NCBI GenBank assembly: GCA_022749755.1
Contig: CM040452.1
Span: forward strand, 8,698,350 to 8,762,349
From: Azadirachta indica
Lineage: Eukaryota; Streptophyta; Magnoliopsida; Sapindales; Meliaceae
Length of the DNA stretch: 64,000 nt
Direction: 5' to 3'
Of this stretch, positions 49,027 to 63,552 are shown piece by piece. The notes beneath the pieces were generated by a model. That model was not told the origin of the DNA and made no database searches. It saw only the letters and a list, made by a program, of their open reading frames with translations. Numbering within the stretch: the stretch's first letter is position 1; the number at the start of each line of letters is the position of its first letter. The translations under genes and the position numbers were made by a program.

Positions 49027-50112
49027 CCTCTTCTTTTATTCATAACCACATACACATATATTTCCTAATGGGTTCATTTAGTTTTCTTCAGTTTATGAAG
49101 CAGAAGACTATTTTAGTCACTGGTGCTACTGGCTTTCTAGCAAAGAGTATATATTTCTCTCCCTATCTCCCTCTTTCACTTTTGCTTCTCCCTTTGTTCA
49201 CTGATATTTTCATGGTAAAATATGTAACAGTTTTTGTGGAGAAGATATTGAGGATTCAGCCAAATGTGAAGAAGCTCTATCTTCTTATAAGAGCAGAAGA
49301 TACAGAGTTAGCCACAAAACGCATGCTTAACGAGGTATAAGTACAGTACAAGTAATGAAATTCTAAGTATGGAAGTTGTTTTAAAAGATGGAGATTTGAT
49401 GCGACTAGGATAATGATGGTGACTTGAAGCATTATTTCCCATATATGATATATAATAATCTTGGAATAATGATGAATTATAGCATATACTAACATGATTA
49501 TCATTAAAATTTATAGATGGTAGAGAAGGAGTTGTTCAAAGTCATAAGTGATACATGGAATGACAAGTTAGAGTTTTTTATATCAGAGAAAGTGACTGCA
49601 GTACCTGGCGACGTTTCTGATGAAAACTTGGGAATCAAAGATTATAATTTAAGGGAAGAAATGTGGAAAGCTATAGACTTGGTGGTCAATTTTGCTGCAA
49701 CAACCACCTTTTATGAACGGTACAATACAATAATTTCAAGATCCGTTACTTCTACTTTTTTTCCTTTTGATATTGATCTCCTTCTTTGTTCTTTGGTCAA
49801 ACTCACCATAATAGGTACCATAGGTTTGTTTTAGTTTTTTAACCAAAAATAAACAACATTTTAATAAAAAAAAAAAAGCAATTGAATTAAGTTGATTATT
49901 CAATTTGGTTTTATTTAGGTTTCTATTTACATTTCAGTTTATATGAGTTTGAATTGAATTATATAATATTTTGTTTTCATTTTCATTTTAAATAGAAGAA
50001 AATTAGATTAAAAACTTTTATTTTAAATATTTCTTTAATTTTAGTTCTACTTAATTCAATTTGTAGTTTAATTCAATGAAAACCAAATTGAACTAATCCT
50101 ATTAGTTAATAA

Positions 50113-50582
50113 TAGGAGTGGGCAGCAAAAATTGAAAGTCGAAAAATTGAACTGGACTAGACCAAAACCGAAAGGTTTGATTCAATTTCATATAGTATTT
50201 ATTTTGAGTTCAACTTAGTTTCAAATAGTATCTGATCTGATTTTGGTTCTACTTAGTTTTCAAAAAGTAAAAATTTTTTACTTTATTTCAGTACGCACCA
50301 AAAATTTAAACTGCATTGAAAAGTTTTTTCTTATGTTTATTATTAAAACGACGTAATTTTGAGAAGGTTACAAATGAAATAAAGAAGCAAAAAAATTAAA
50401 ACTCAAAAAATCAAAATGGACTTAATCGCAACCTATGAATTTGATTTAGCTCCAATTTGATTTTTTTTTATATATATTTGGTCTGGTTTCAATTTTAATT
50501 CCAAAAATGAAAAAACCAAAAATTTTTTGTCTGGTTTGATTTTAAAGAAAATCGAATTAAATCAAATTGTGCCCACCCATAG
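50113..50582. mobile_element. hAT-like MITE in FAR intron 3, copy B
   Basis: Nearly identical to 28101-28569 and at the same site, so it was present before the A/B duplication. Confidence 0.7.
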
Positions 50583-51624
50583 TTTTTAACAAAATAAAAA
50601 GATAAACAAAATTAAAAAACAACAAAAACAAATTGAACCAACGGTTCAATGGGATTTCACTTAATTTAATTTGATTTGGGTTTTTTTGCCTTCCGGTAAT
50701 CAAGATAAAAATTATTATTAATTAGGACAATTTATAATACTCGAGATTAAGAAACGAAGTTATAAACTAAATAATTGTTATGCTTATTTCTCTTATATTT
50801 GTTTTAAATATGATGTTGCATTTGATACCAATACAATGGGAACATTTCATGTACTGAATTTTGCAAAAAGGTGTATTAAAATAAAGATGCTTCTTCATGT
50901 ATTAACAGGTAAAATTTAACTCAGTGTGTGTATTATTTTACTTTAACATATTTCCTTTTAGGCCTCCATCTCCAATAATTTTCTAATTTTATTTTCTTTC
51001 GTTGTTAATTTCATTCTACAGCTTATGTTTGTGGAGAAAGGTCAGGACTCATATTAGAGGATCCATTTTCTTTTGGTGAAACTCTTAGAGAGACTTGTAA
51101 ATTAGATATTTTCTTAGAAAATAATTTGATCAAGGAAAAATTGAATGAACTTCAAATTGAAAATGCCAGTGATACAAAAGTTACATCAACCATGAAAGAA
51201 TTAGGCAAAGAAAGGTTTAATTTTGCCTCTATATTTATCTCTTAAGGTAAATAATATGTAATTAAATTTCATTTTATCAAATAATATCTATGTTGTCTTG
51301 TCAGGGCTAGGTTATATGGATGGCCAAATACATATGTTTATACTAAGGCAATGGGAGAAATGCTCTTAAACTACTATAAAGACAACATACCAGTTATCAT
51401 TATACGCTCAACTATGATTACTAGTACCTTTAAGGAACCATTTTCAGGTTGGATTGAAGGAGATTTGAGGTACGCAATAGAAACTCTTTTGATAATATTA
51501 ATTAACACTAAATAAGTATTAAATTAAGAAATAAAAGTATATTTTTATAATATTAATTAACCCTAAATACGTAATAAATTAAGAAATAAATGTATTTATT
51601 CATATGTTTAGTTATTTGTTTTAA

Positions 51625-52989
51625 GATAAAATAGTTGATACACCCCTCTAATTTAGTCTAATTACTCGATACCCCCTACTATTTAAAAATTACCCGTTAC
51701 ATACAACCGTTAGTTTAACTAACGAAAAATTTTGTTTTTTAAAATATGTTATTAAATTAACCCCGAATCACTTTTTCATAAAATAAAAGACTTTTTTTGA
51801 TTGTTAGTGGGCCCCATCAAACATTATTTGAATATATAAAATAAATTACAAATAATTTTTATCAACATTATTTTATTTTATAATTTATAAATAAAAAAAA
51901 TAAATATAAAATAATTTAACCCCTAGAACACTAACCCTAACCCTTCTTCTTGCAGCAAACTTCTTCTCCTTCCTAACCGATTTCTTCTTCTTCCAGCCGA
52001 ATTATTCTAACTTTAAGATAACTAAATTAAATAAATCATATAAGCGTTATCTTCTAACACTTCAAATTTCACTAATTTCTTATCCTTATCCATTCCAAGA
52101 TAGCATCAAGGGTCCTAAAATCAAATCCTTAACCGAACTTTTCTTTTAGATTCCACTGGTCTTCAACCATTACTGCTTTTTTTCACCGAATCCACCTTCC
52201 CAGGTTCAACTTCCACCAACATCATTCTAATTTCAATAGGTTCCAACAATATTTAATGCCTTCCATCACAAAATAAATTGAAGGATAAAAGAAAAAATAA
52301 AAACAAATCCAAGTTTACAGTAACAAAGCCTGCAAATAAGGAAGACAAACTCGTTGCTGGGAAGGAAAGAGAAAGGGGAAATTGATAAAGCACCATAAAT
52401 CTCTCATCTTCCCTACAAATACACATAGATTTAGCATTTTGGGCTATTTAGATTTTTTAGGGTTTCAGTTGCATGCATTATCCCCACAAATCTCTCATCT
52501 TCCCGGTTGATGGAGAACCATGCGGCTCACCAATCTGGCAACAAATCGGTTTGAAGAAAGAGAGGATAGAAAAGGGAGATCGAAAGAGCATCTAGCAATT
52601 CTAGGAACAATGGAATCGAAGCTGACTGAACTGGCGACGAAATTAGCGTTTTAACATTGTAATTTGTCAGGAAAGTAAAGGAGAAAGACGGAAGAAAATA
52701 AGGAAAATGGTATTAAGAAAAAATAAAAAAAAGATATTAGTAAAAAATTAAATTTTTAATATTTTATTTAATTTTATTAATATAATTTTTATTTAAATTT
52801 TAAATATTTTATTTTTAAATTAAAAATATTTATTATTTTATTATTATAACAATAAAAGATAAATTTATCCTTAAAAAGTACAATTTTTCATTACTCAATC
52901 TAACGGTTAGATATAATGGATAATTTTTAAAATAGTAGAGTATATAAGATATTAGACTAAATGAGAGAGAAGTATCTGTTGTTTTTCCC
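51625..52989. mobile_element. Mutator-like element in FAR intron 6, copy B
   Basis: Same element and position as 29612-30972, with a few small indels. Confidence 0.7.
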
Positions 52990-54471
52990 TTTATTTGAAT
53001 TAATATTAAGGTAAATCATAAGCACATGCGAATTAAAACAACACTCGTAATATTTTATATGTAGGTGATACTTAATAATCATTATGCATAAGTTAGCATT
53101 CTTTTTTATGACTTTAATCCAAAGGGATCCTAGTTTATGTAAATTAATTCAATAAAAACCAAAAGAACACTATTTTAATTATGATTCAATTAAGTTATAA
53201 AGGCTAACTTTGTTGGGTTGTGCAGGACAATTGATTGTCCGATTGTTTTCTATGGTAAAGGAAAATTGAAACTTTTGCTGGCCAATCCTAATACCATCAT
53301 TGATTTGGTTAGATTATTTGTACAATTAATATTATGTTTTTGAATACCTATATACCCTTTCAATGCATGTGTTACTTATAAGGCTATGTTCGGTAATATT
53401 TCTAAATAATGTTGTTGAAACTTATAAAAGTTATGTTTTTTTTAAAAACAATATTTTCAAGAACAAGAAAACATATTTTAGTGTTTAGTAAAAATAAGTT
53501 TCTAAAATGAAAAATAATGGGAATATATTTTATGTTATTTTCGAAATGAGTAAGATAGTTAATTATACTTTTAAAAAAAATTGTATATAGTTAAGTTTGG
53601 AAACATGTTTTTGAAAATGCTATTTTTTTAAACTTTTTCATTAAAAATGTAAAAAATAATTTTAAAAAAAAAACGAAGTTTATAGAATATGTTGTCAACT
53701 AAATTTTTTTGTTATTTTTAAAATGAAAATAGTTTTTGAAAATGCAAACAAATTATTCTTCTCAATTTCTTAAAATTATATATGCAGATACCGGCTGATA
53801 TGGTGGTTAAGTTAATGATGATGTCTATGATAGCAAATGACAATGGCAAAGATAAATCTTCTCTCGTTATTTATCATGTTTGCTCATCTATGAGAAACCC
53901 TTTGAGAATCTTAAATCTTCATAAATTTATAACCCTTTATTTCACAAATACCCCTTACATTGACAAAAATGGAAAGGAAGTTAAAGTTAGCAAGGCTACA
54001 ATATTGGACTCATCGGCAAAATTTGATAGACACATCGCAGTTAGATATCTGCTTCCATTGAAGGTACTTTGTATTACTAATTATTTTTGTGTGTAGGCAT
54101 ATTTACTTGCTATTTAATTAAAAGTTTAAGCCCAAAAGTAAGAGAACAAATAAACATGTTTAAATTGGTTTAACATTTTCTCTTACAAAACTGAGGACTC
54201 AAATAATAGTATTTAAACGATTTAATATTTCTCTTTTTATTATAGAGATTCAAATTATTTTAGTTTTTGGCGTTTGTGGAGATTTGAACACAAACTATGA
54301 GGTCAAACATATTTGATACTATATTCAATTACGAGTTAACCTAAAAGCTCAAACATTTAGGCCAAGTTATTAAATAACTATAATATTATTGTTTAGGTAT
54401 GCTCTCTTTTGAATCAAGTGGTAATAATATAATTCCTTACAGTATATTTGATTTCATAGTTTGTGATTAGA

Positions 54472-54512
<41 letters not shown>

Positions 54513-55747
54513 ATGTTAAATCAATTAAATATTATTGTTTGAGTCCTTACTCTCAAACTGAAAATTTAAGTTAAGTGATAATTCAACTGAAGTAATAATT
54601 TCACAAAAGAAAATGATGAATTATATTATGTTACTAGATCTCTTTCAATATTCTACTAACTTTTTTTGTTTTTCTTTTCAATGAAGGGCTTAAAATTGAT
54701 AAATTCAATATTCTGCCAATGTTTTAAGAATGTTTGCTTAGATTTGGATCGGAAAATCAAGGTCGTAATGAAATTGGTAGAACTTTACAAACCATACATG
54801 TTTTTTAACGGCATGTAAGCGTTCTAACTTTTTGTGCTTACAATTTCACATATTATTAAACACTAATCTTACAATTATATTCTTCATCTTTATAACTAAT
54901 TATTATCTGTCTATCAATTTTCAGCTTTGATGACACAAACTCGAAGCAGTTGCACCAGAAAATGATCGACAATGAAATGGAGGCCAATGAGATTAATGCA
55001 TTTAACTTTGATCCCCAATGCATTGATTGGGAAGATTACATTATCAACACTCACATTCCTGGTCTTCTAACACACGTGCTCAAAAGATAACAAACCAAGT
55101 TATGTTACCATATATGGAGTTTACGACCTTTAAATCTCTTCTTTGGTTAATTTAGTTGTATAAAGCACTCGGATCTTAACCAGTGTTTGTTTGACGAGCA
55201 TGTTAGAAAGAATGCAAAAATATAATAAGATAATTTACGCGTGTTTCTATAGAAGGTGTTGAATGTTTTTCAATTAAATAAAATACAGCCGTATTTATTT
55301 GTTGAAGAGTGATGCTGTTGTCAAACTTTTAAATTCTTCTTAGAACTCTACTTTTTTGTTTTGTTTATAATTTTAACCTTATTAAAAATTATATAAAAAT
55401 ATCTATTTAATTAAACTCACCTATTTTGTTATATTAAATACTCTTTATACTCAGTTACACATATGATTCATTAGTACTTATACTAACTTTTAACTTTTAT
55501 TTACCATAAATACTCTTTTCCTTTTCAAATCCTAAATTAAATAAATAAATTTTTTATTTTTCAATGAATTTTCAAAAACACAGAAGAAAATAAACAAAAT
55601 CAATTCTATAAACTCTATTTTCTATAAATTATATAATCAAATTGATTGATGTGATATGACGGCTGGTATACATAAATATTATGCCACCTTAATTGATTTC
55701 AAACACTTTGATGAACAAATTAATTAACTAACTAATCATATTTACAG

Positions 55748-58334
55748 ATGATAGGGAAGCACTTGCTCAGGGTTCTGAAGGAAAAATCAGGATCACAGTT
55801 TAATTCCATAATCTCAGAAAAGATACCCCAGTTCCTGGAGACATCTCTAGTGAAGATTTGGGATTGAATCAATACTCTGATTTAAGAGAGGAGATGTTGA
55901 ATGAATTAGACGTCATCAGTAATCTAGCTGCAACCACCAACTTTGATGAAAGGTATAAAAATACACGTACATATATTTATTAATCCAGAAATCAAGTATA
56001 ATAATCAGTTAATTAATTAATTTGTTTTTGTTGCAGATACGACGTCGCACTGGGGATCAACACCTTGGGAGCTAAGCATGTTTTGAGCTTCGCAAAGAAA
56101 TGTGTCGAGCTAAAGGTTCTAGTGCATGTTTGCAGTGGTTAGTATACATAACAATATTAACTTATATTTAATTTTAATTTAATCTTTCTCTTTTTTGTAA
56201 TAATTTTGAGATATATACATACATACATATACATATATATATATTCAGCTTATGCAGCTGGAGAAAAATCAAAGACACTTAATGGGGCAACTGGTTTAGA
56301 CATTGATATGGAGAAGGTGATTGAGCAAGAACTGAATGGGCTACAGGCAGAGGGAGCAACAGAAGAAGAAATTAAAGTTGCTAAGAAAGATTTGGGCATC
56401 AAAAAGGTTTGCGTAATTTTAATTAATTGAATATCAAACCAAAATTATTCATACTTGCTTAATTTCATTAACTAATAATAAAGTCTCCTATAATTTCATA
56501 CTTTCTAGCTAGCTTTCTTTTCTATAAAACACTCCACTAATTATTCATGTTTTTAATTAGATTTGATTGAAAACATTGAAATTACTCGTGGCTGCTCTTT
56601 ATTGTTAACTGTTACGAGAAATTATGATTCCTCATTTATAGGCCTAATTAATGAGATAAAAGATGTAGGTAAAATTGTCTTAATAAATTTATACACCTAG
56701 TCCTTCATTAATTATTAATATATATTGAAAGTCAAATAATGTAGATGGAAAGATTAAGTGCCTTTGGCTTTTCAATTGGCCAATAAAAATTTTTTAATAA
56801 TAAAACTTTTTAAAGTTTTCTATGTCATTTGATTGACATTATAAAAGGGTTTTAAAAATTAAAAAAAATTTAAAAAATTTAAAACTTTTTGCTTCCATTC
56901 AAAAAAGTTTAAAATTTAAACTTTTCATAATAAAAATTTTCTAACTTTTTTAAAAAATAAAATTGTTTAAAATATCTTTACTTACTTATTTAAAAGTTTA
57001 CATTTTTTCTTTAAATTAAAATATTAAAAATTTTTCTATTAAAATAATTACTCAAAAATTATTTGTGATAACCAAACAATTAATAAATTTTTGTTAAAAA
57101 CTCTACTAAAAAAATCTTTCCAAGTAAAAAGTCTACTTTAAAAAGATTTATTTGAAAAGTTATACTAAACAAATCTTAAATAAAATAATAAGAAAATTTA
57201 GATAAGTCAATTTTAATAAAATTATTAAATAAATGTGTGATATATATTTTAATTAATTGATTAATTTATTAATTTTTTAAAATAAGAAAGTCTTACGTAG
57301 AATAAGAGTAAAAAAATTTATTATTTATAGTTATTTTTAAATTAATAAATTACAAATTATAACAATGATAAAATTTTTAATTAAGTAATATATTTATTGG
57401 ATTTTCCTGTTGGGACTGTAATATTTAAGTTTTTGTCCTTCTCAGTTTATGAAAGTTGAAATATTTAATACAAGACTGCAAACTGTAATATTTTTTATAT
57501 AAAAATAATTGTATACACTTGAAACCTTATTCAAAGTAGTGATGTAGCTTTTATTAATTGAACACCTTTCACATTATAATTAGACATTCTAAAAGTTATA
57601 AATTTATCATTCAATTGATGACCCCTATCACCAGTTTGAATACAAATTGAGTCTATTAATTACTTAAGATGCCTATTATTACTCAGGAATATAATAAAGT
57701 ACATAACCGTAAATAAACATATTTAAAGTTTATAATTATATATATATGTCAATTATTAAATTAATGCATGCAAGCAGCAATATTTATTTTTAGGGTTAGA
57801 CACAATTTGAGTTTATAATACATAGACTAATGTAAATATTTGATTTCTATTTGTTTTGTATTCTTCATATTTTTTATTCAGTCTAATATATATGTGTGTG
57901 TGCGTATTCGTTTGCATGTCCATACGCACATACATGTACGTGGACGTGTATATTTTTATGTGTGTGTGATTAATATAATTAATGAATAATAAATTTTTTA
58001 TTTTTCAGGGCAAAAATTTGTGGATGGCAAAATACATATGTATTCACAAAGACAATGGGTGAAATGCTTATAGAAAAATTGAAAGAAAATGTACGTTTAG
58101 CAATCAGACTCTTAACTATCATAATCAGTACTTACAAAGAATCATTCCCTGGTTGGGCTGAAGGTGTTAATTAAATTCAAAGAATTTAATTTAATTTTTT
58201 CTTGAAAATAAAAAGTTTCTTTAATCAAAATTGTATTTTATTTAATTACAGAACCATTGATAGCCTCGCTGTTGGCCTGTGGCAAAGGAAGATTAACTTG
58301 TTTTCTTGGAGACGTTAAGGGAGTTGTTGATGTG
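55748..58334 (+). pseudogene. Second FAR gene, truncated pseudogene, copy B
   Basis: Counterpart of 33719-36323. Blocks are 55748-55952, 56037-56137, 56249-56406, 58009-58163 and 58252-58334. Exons 1-2 and 8-10 are absent. It keeps one A more than copy A in exon 3, yet the frame still breaks before the TPVPGD-like block. Its exon 3 ends GAAAG|GTATAA, a better donor than copy A's GAAAT|GTATAA. HVCS/AYAAGE again replaces HVSTAYVxGE. Not functional. Confidence 0.87.
56407..58008. other. Intron of the second FAR relic, copy B
   Basis: AT-rich, no gene; contains the same alternating GT/AC tract at about 57894-57967. Confidence 0.5.
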
Positions 58335-59265
58335 GTGAGTTTAATTATGTTTTGTTGATGTTGAAAATCTGTTAAGTTGACTTCAAACAACAAAGTTCAA
58401 CTCTTATTGATTACACTAGATTCAAGTTTGCCTGCAAAAAAAATGAAGTCATCTTAATTATTGAAATTTGCATTAAAATCACTCAAATTTATATAAAATA
58501 TTTAAAATATTTTTAAGTTTAATTAAATAATATTTATGCTTTATTCTGTTTAAATTAAATAAACTTCAAGTATTTTTCAATCATTTACTATTTTTTAAAT
58601 TTATCTTTTAAAGGAAATAACTGACTTATATTATTTACATTATTTCTATTCATATATTTTAAATATAATTTTGAAATAATCAACACCAATAAAATATTTG
58701 TACTTAATTACTGATAAAATTTTAATAAAAAAAATTATTGAAAATAGTTCCAATCTTTCTTTTCAAAAATTATATCAAATATATTTTTACAATTTTTAAA
58801 ATTGAAAAATAGTTTTTAAATATTATATCAAACATATATCTAAATATTAAAAATATTAAGAATACAATTGATATTTTCAAATCGTATCCAAATTTTGAAA
58901 ATAATTTTCAAATTGCAAACCAAATGGTCTCATTTTCTTTTGTATTCTAATTAATTATTTGTATTTTTTTTACTAATTTATATATTCTTCTATTAAATTT
59001 TCGGGGTATTTTCATATACCTTCAAATTTGTGGAAATAACACTTAAAAGGAAAAATTATGAAAATTTATAAAAACTTCTCTTATTATAGTAATTCTGCCT
59101 TATTAACTGTGAGTTGACCTACTAAAATAATAAAAAATTTAAAATACCCTTTAACCTCTACTTTTTATTGTAAGTGCACAAATCCTTACTCTTTTAACTT
59201 TCAATCGTAATTTGGCAAAATCAAAATGATTGTAACCGCCACTTTCACCAATCACTGTAGCCACC

Positions 59266-59398
59266 ATGTCATCGTCGCTTGCACTCACTTCCACCACTTA
59301 AGCCATCGTCACTGCTCCAATTGCCCACGCCATCTTCGCTGCCTACCGCCGCCACCTTAAGCCACCAACCATGGTCGACCACCCTAGCATCATTAATG
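59266..59398 (+). pseudogene. First-exon-like relic of an unidentified gene, copy B
   Basis: Identical in content to 37256-37388, with the same internal TAA. Confidence 0.45.
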
Positions 59399-61130
59399 GT
59401 AAATTTTTTAAGTAAATGGTAGTGATTTGAGAAGATGATTTTGATGAATATGCTCGCTGATTTTTTAGGTTGCAAAGATGAGATCTATGTTGGGTTGTTG
59501 AAGAAAGTGGCAGTAACTAAAAAAAGGTTTTGATGAAGTTGCTTGTTGATTTTGTGAGTGTTTTTTCGATCAATTTGGGTATTGGTTTCATGTTAAATGA
59601 AATTGCAAATTTTGGTTGAAATCGCTCCTACAACAATAAAATGTTTTATGGGTTTTTGATAATTTTTGGTTATATGAACGTATGTGGATTTGGGTATTTA
59701 GGGCTTGTGAATCTGAAATGACTTAACTTACTTAGAAAGGTAAATCTATGGGTAGGGATTTGGTGGTGGTTTCTGGTCAGCAAATGGCGATGGTTGGAGG
59801 CAGTGAATTGGCCGTAGTTGCTGCAAAATATCCTATAACTGTTTCACTCTTATTTGATTATGTTTTTATTTACTTATTTATTAAATAATTCAAATAACTT
59901 TATTTTAGATATAAATGATAATATTCTTGTCAAAATATAGTATGTTTATTAAAATATTTAAAAATTTGCAAATAAATGATAACATTCTTGTCAAAATATA
60001 GTAATTTTACTAAAATATTTAAAACTTCAAGGTTAATTGATGGTCAACAAAATGAAGATGCTGTAATAAAGGAGGTTTTTATGAATTTTTACAGATTTTT
60101 TAAATACTATTCATATAAACTGTAGATAAGGTATATAAAAATACTCTTTAACTTTATTTTAGAGGTAAATGATAATATTTTTGTCAAAATATAGTATTTT
60201 TGCTAAAATATACCGAAGTTCATGGTTAATTAAAGGTCAATAACAAGAAAATACTGTAGTTGGGGGAATTTTATGAATTTTCGTAAACTCTTTAACTAGT
60301 ATTCCCATAAACTTTAGAGCAGACATGTGAAAATATCTGTTAAATTTTATGTGCAAAATATAAATTGAATCTGAATTCATATAAATTAACTTGTTATATA
60401 TCAACATTAATTTTTTTTCGTGTTAGAGCTCATATTGCCAACTTCTAAACTTTTGTAGTGTAGAGGTTTTACGCCAACTAACTAAGTTATATATGCATGC
60501 ATGCATGCATGTGATGTCCATGAGTGTAGTGGGGCTTCTCCATATCCATAAAACGAAAGATAAGTATATCGATTTAGCAAACTATTTTTTAATATTATAA
60601 ACACTAAACCGATATTATTGAATTGTCATATTATAAGATATTAATGATATTTTTAGTTGGTATTAGTAAGAATAAGGTAAAAATAGGAATTAAAATAAAA
60701 ACGTGGAGAACAAGAAAGACCTCCCCCTCCCACCCTATCCCATTTTTCATTTATAGCATATCGATTTAACAAATCATATTTGAATAAAGTTTTATGATGT
60801 GTTTGATTACTGAAAATGAGAAATCATATGGGATATTATCAATTTTTTTTCCCTAAAATATATGATATTATCATGTATATGTCTAAGATTGGAGAACTAG
60901 GCAAACACCTCCCTCTCAAACGACTATTTGTTATTGTAATTAATGAAAATAAATAAAATTATTAAAATATCCTTTTAATTAACTATGAAAAATTGATAAT
61001 ATCATATTACAGGCATTAATATCGTAAAGGGGTGTAGATGAAAAAATAAGAATTTGCATACTTTACACGACCATATATACCAAACTTCTTCATAAACCAT
61101 TACAATATTTTTTTTCTTTCATTCTTCAAG

Positions 61131-61181
61131 CCTAAGCTTAGAGAAAATTTATTAAACGATAAAACAAAATAATATAAGATT
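61131..61181. other. Ancestral orientation of the microinverted segment, copy B
   Basis: CCTAAGCTTAGAG ... AATATAAGATT. Same orientation as in the old block near 15980-16034; inverted at 39117-39167 in copy A. Short inverted AAGCCT (61129-61134) and AGGCTT (near 61194) flank it. Confidence 0.85.
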
Positions 61182-61283
61182 AGTAATGCTGAAAGGCTTA
61201 TAGAACCATGTTGGAGCATGATTGTAATAATTACAATGAATAAATTTTACAACAAAAATAAAAGCATATAAACTACAGTACTA

Positions 61284-62985
61284 GTAGCGATGGCGACGAG
61301 CCGGGGACCTTAATCCTCGGGCCCTTCTCGATTAGGCCGTTATTTCTCATCCCTAGCCCATCTCCTATTTAAGCAAACTGGGGATGAGTTGGGAATATCT
61401 TGGTTTAAGTTGGGAATCTCTGTAGGCTGCTAGCCCCATGTTGACCTTATTTTACTTTTCTAAGAAAAAAAAAAAATTTACAATTTTAGAACTTAAACAC
61501 TAAACCTGAAGGAAAATATAATACCTTATTATTGCACCACTTATTTCATTTATTAAAGAATATAAACAAAAATATTTAAGTAAAAATATATATTTAATTT
61601 ATATTTTTAAAATACTATTTTAAAATTATTATGTCCATATAATAATTTTGTACCGTAAGACAATTCAAATTCAATAATTATAACTATTATTATTTATTAA
61701 TGTAACAATAATTTTAACTTTAACATCATAAATATATTTTAATATTATATTTTTAAATTTTGATAAAATAAATTTGACTACAAATATAATTATTTTTAAA
61801 AAAATAATTTTAAAAATTTTCTTAAAAATGCATTTAATTTTTACACATGGTATTATTTGATAATAATTCACTAAATTAAATTATATATGAGTACTATTAA
61901 CAATTATCTAAAGTAATTTGAATTTACAAAAGTTATTCTTACTTATAATGGATACCGAGTGATTGTAAGGAGAAAATTGAAAGGTGAGAGCGACTTTATT
62001 TATTTAAATAAAATTATATTAATACAATTTTATAATAGTTTCAAAAGTATTAAACTTAATATAAATCTTTTAAAATATTAAATTTCATTGAATTGATTAC
62101 ATATTTAAAGATTTAATTAAAATTAACTTTTACAATTATCAATTTTTAATTTTTCATCAAATCTCATAACATGAAACAAATTGTTTTATATCTTTTCAAT
62201 AGTTGTAAATTAATTTTTTATACGTGAAATACCATTTCATATTCAAAATAATACAATGAAAATAGATACTTGATTTTTTTCATAATTGATAAATAAAATT
62301 GATAAAAAGTTAGAGAAAATATATTAAATTAATCTTAAAGTTTAATATTTCTTACTTTCTTAATAATTTTGCAGAAAAATATTTTCTTTGACAAATAAAA
62401 AATATGAAAAGAAAATAAAACCTTTGACAATTTCTTATTTTATAAATCTCATAATATTATGTTAAAATAAATTAATTCATTAATTATAAATTGATTTTTT
62501 TTACATTAATTGATTATTTTTATTTTATTAAAATTTTTTGTTCCAAATCTAATTATTAAAATTATTGAATTTTTTAATTGTTGATTATTTCAGTAAATTT
62601 TTTATTAAGAAAATAAATTTAAATAATTTCAAAATTAATTAAATTGTAAAATTGTAAAAAATTAAAGGATTTAATTGATTAAATTAAAAAATATAATTTT
62701 TTTTAAAAGACTTGATTGAGTAAAATAAAAAATGAAAAACGTTTCTAATTATTTATTAAATAAAATAGATTCAATTATAATTAGTCAAATAGAAAAAAAA
62801 TAAAAATATGCGGGAAACGGGAACAGGCCAGGGAAAGAAACCTATCCCCGTCCCCAGCCCCATTTTAAAACAGGCATAGGTTTTCATCCCCATTTCTGTC
62901 CCAGTCCCTGTTTGAGCCCAAAAAAGCATCACCATTCCTAGTCCAAACGGGTGAGCCTTTGCGAGAAAAATCGCCATCCTTAAAT
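61284..62985. mobile_element. Possible hAT-like repeat with GC-rich ends, copy B
   Basis: Counterpart of 39263-40960. The inside is AT-rich non-coding DNA. Confidence 0.35.
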
Positions 62986-63498
62986 ACTAGTATACTGTTT
63001 GACCAGCAGCTTCTGACTGCACCAGCCAGCGTCAGCAGCAGTAGAAATCTATCGGCAAGCATAATAACAGCTCAACCAATTCAGTAGCGGATAAAGCAGC
63101 AGCAATAGCGCCAGAGTAGTAACTCCACAGCATCTGTATGCAGCAAGCAGTGGTAGGAGACAGCCGATTGGCAAAACAAAGCAGTAGTTAGCCCAAAATC
63201 ACTGTCCAACGGCAGAGAAGGCAAAATCTCCATATCATATAACTTGGAACAGCCATGGTAAACTTTCTCTGCAACCAGTCCAACCATATCAAAGCAACTT
63301 TAAAATAAAAATTTATCATAATTTCATTAATTCAAACTAAAAAATAAGCCATCACTGTCGATTTTGCTCCTAAAAAAATATTATTTAACACTGCAAAATG
63401 AAAAAATCAACATATATCTACCATTTTTAATACAGAAAAAATCCCAAACAATTAATCAGGGAAAAAAATTACAAGAATGTTTTAACTTCAATGTCAAA

Positions 63499-63552
63499 TT
63501 GAGCAATCTATGGGCTCCCACAGCCTTAATGCTTCAGTCTCAATCTCCTTAG
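63499..63552 (+). pseudogene. Internal-exon-like relic of an unidentified gene, copy B
   Basis: Same as 41477-41530, including the TAG at the exon end. Confidence 0.4.

Larger units (their letters stand above)
49068..55090 (+). pseudogene. FAR: Fatty acyl-CoA reductase, copy B, probably recently inactivated
   Basis: Same ten-exon plan as copy A: 49068-49146, 49231-49334, 49517-49719, 50808-50908, 51022-51214, 51305-51469, 53226-53307, 53788-54063, 54687-54814 and 54925-55090, with all exon lengths equal. The intron-3 acceptor is broken: TTTTAG before exon 4 in copy A is TTTTAA here (50806-50807), and no AG occurs in the next tens of bases. Codon 161 is TTA, so the conserved HVSTAY serine becomes Leu. 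Other replacements relative to A are E11K, S194L, P262S (in IIRPT), G286C, M357I and R493T; five further changes are silent. The open frame is otherwise uninterrupted. Inactivation by missplicing and loss of the catalytic Ser is inferred, not shown. Confidence 0.85.
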
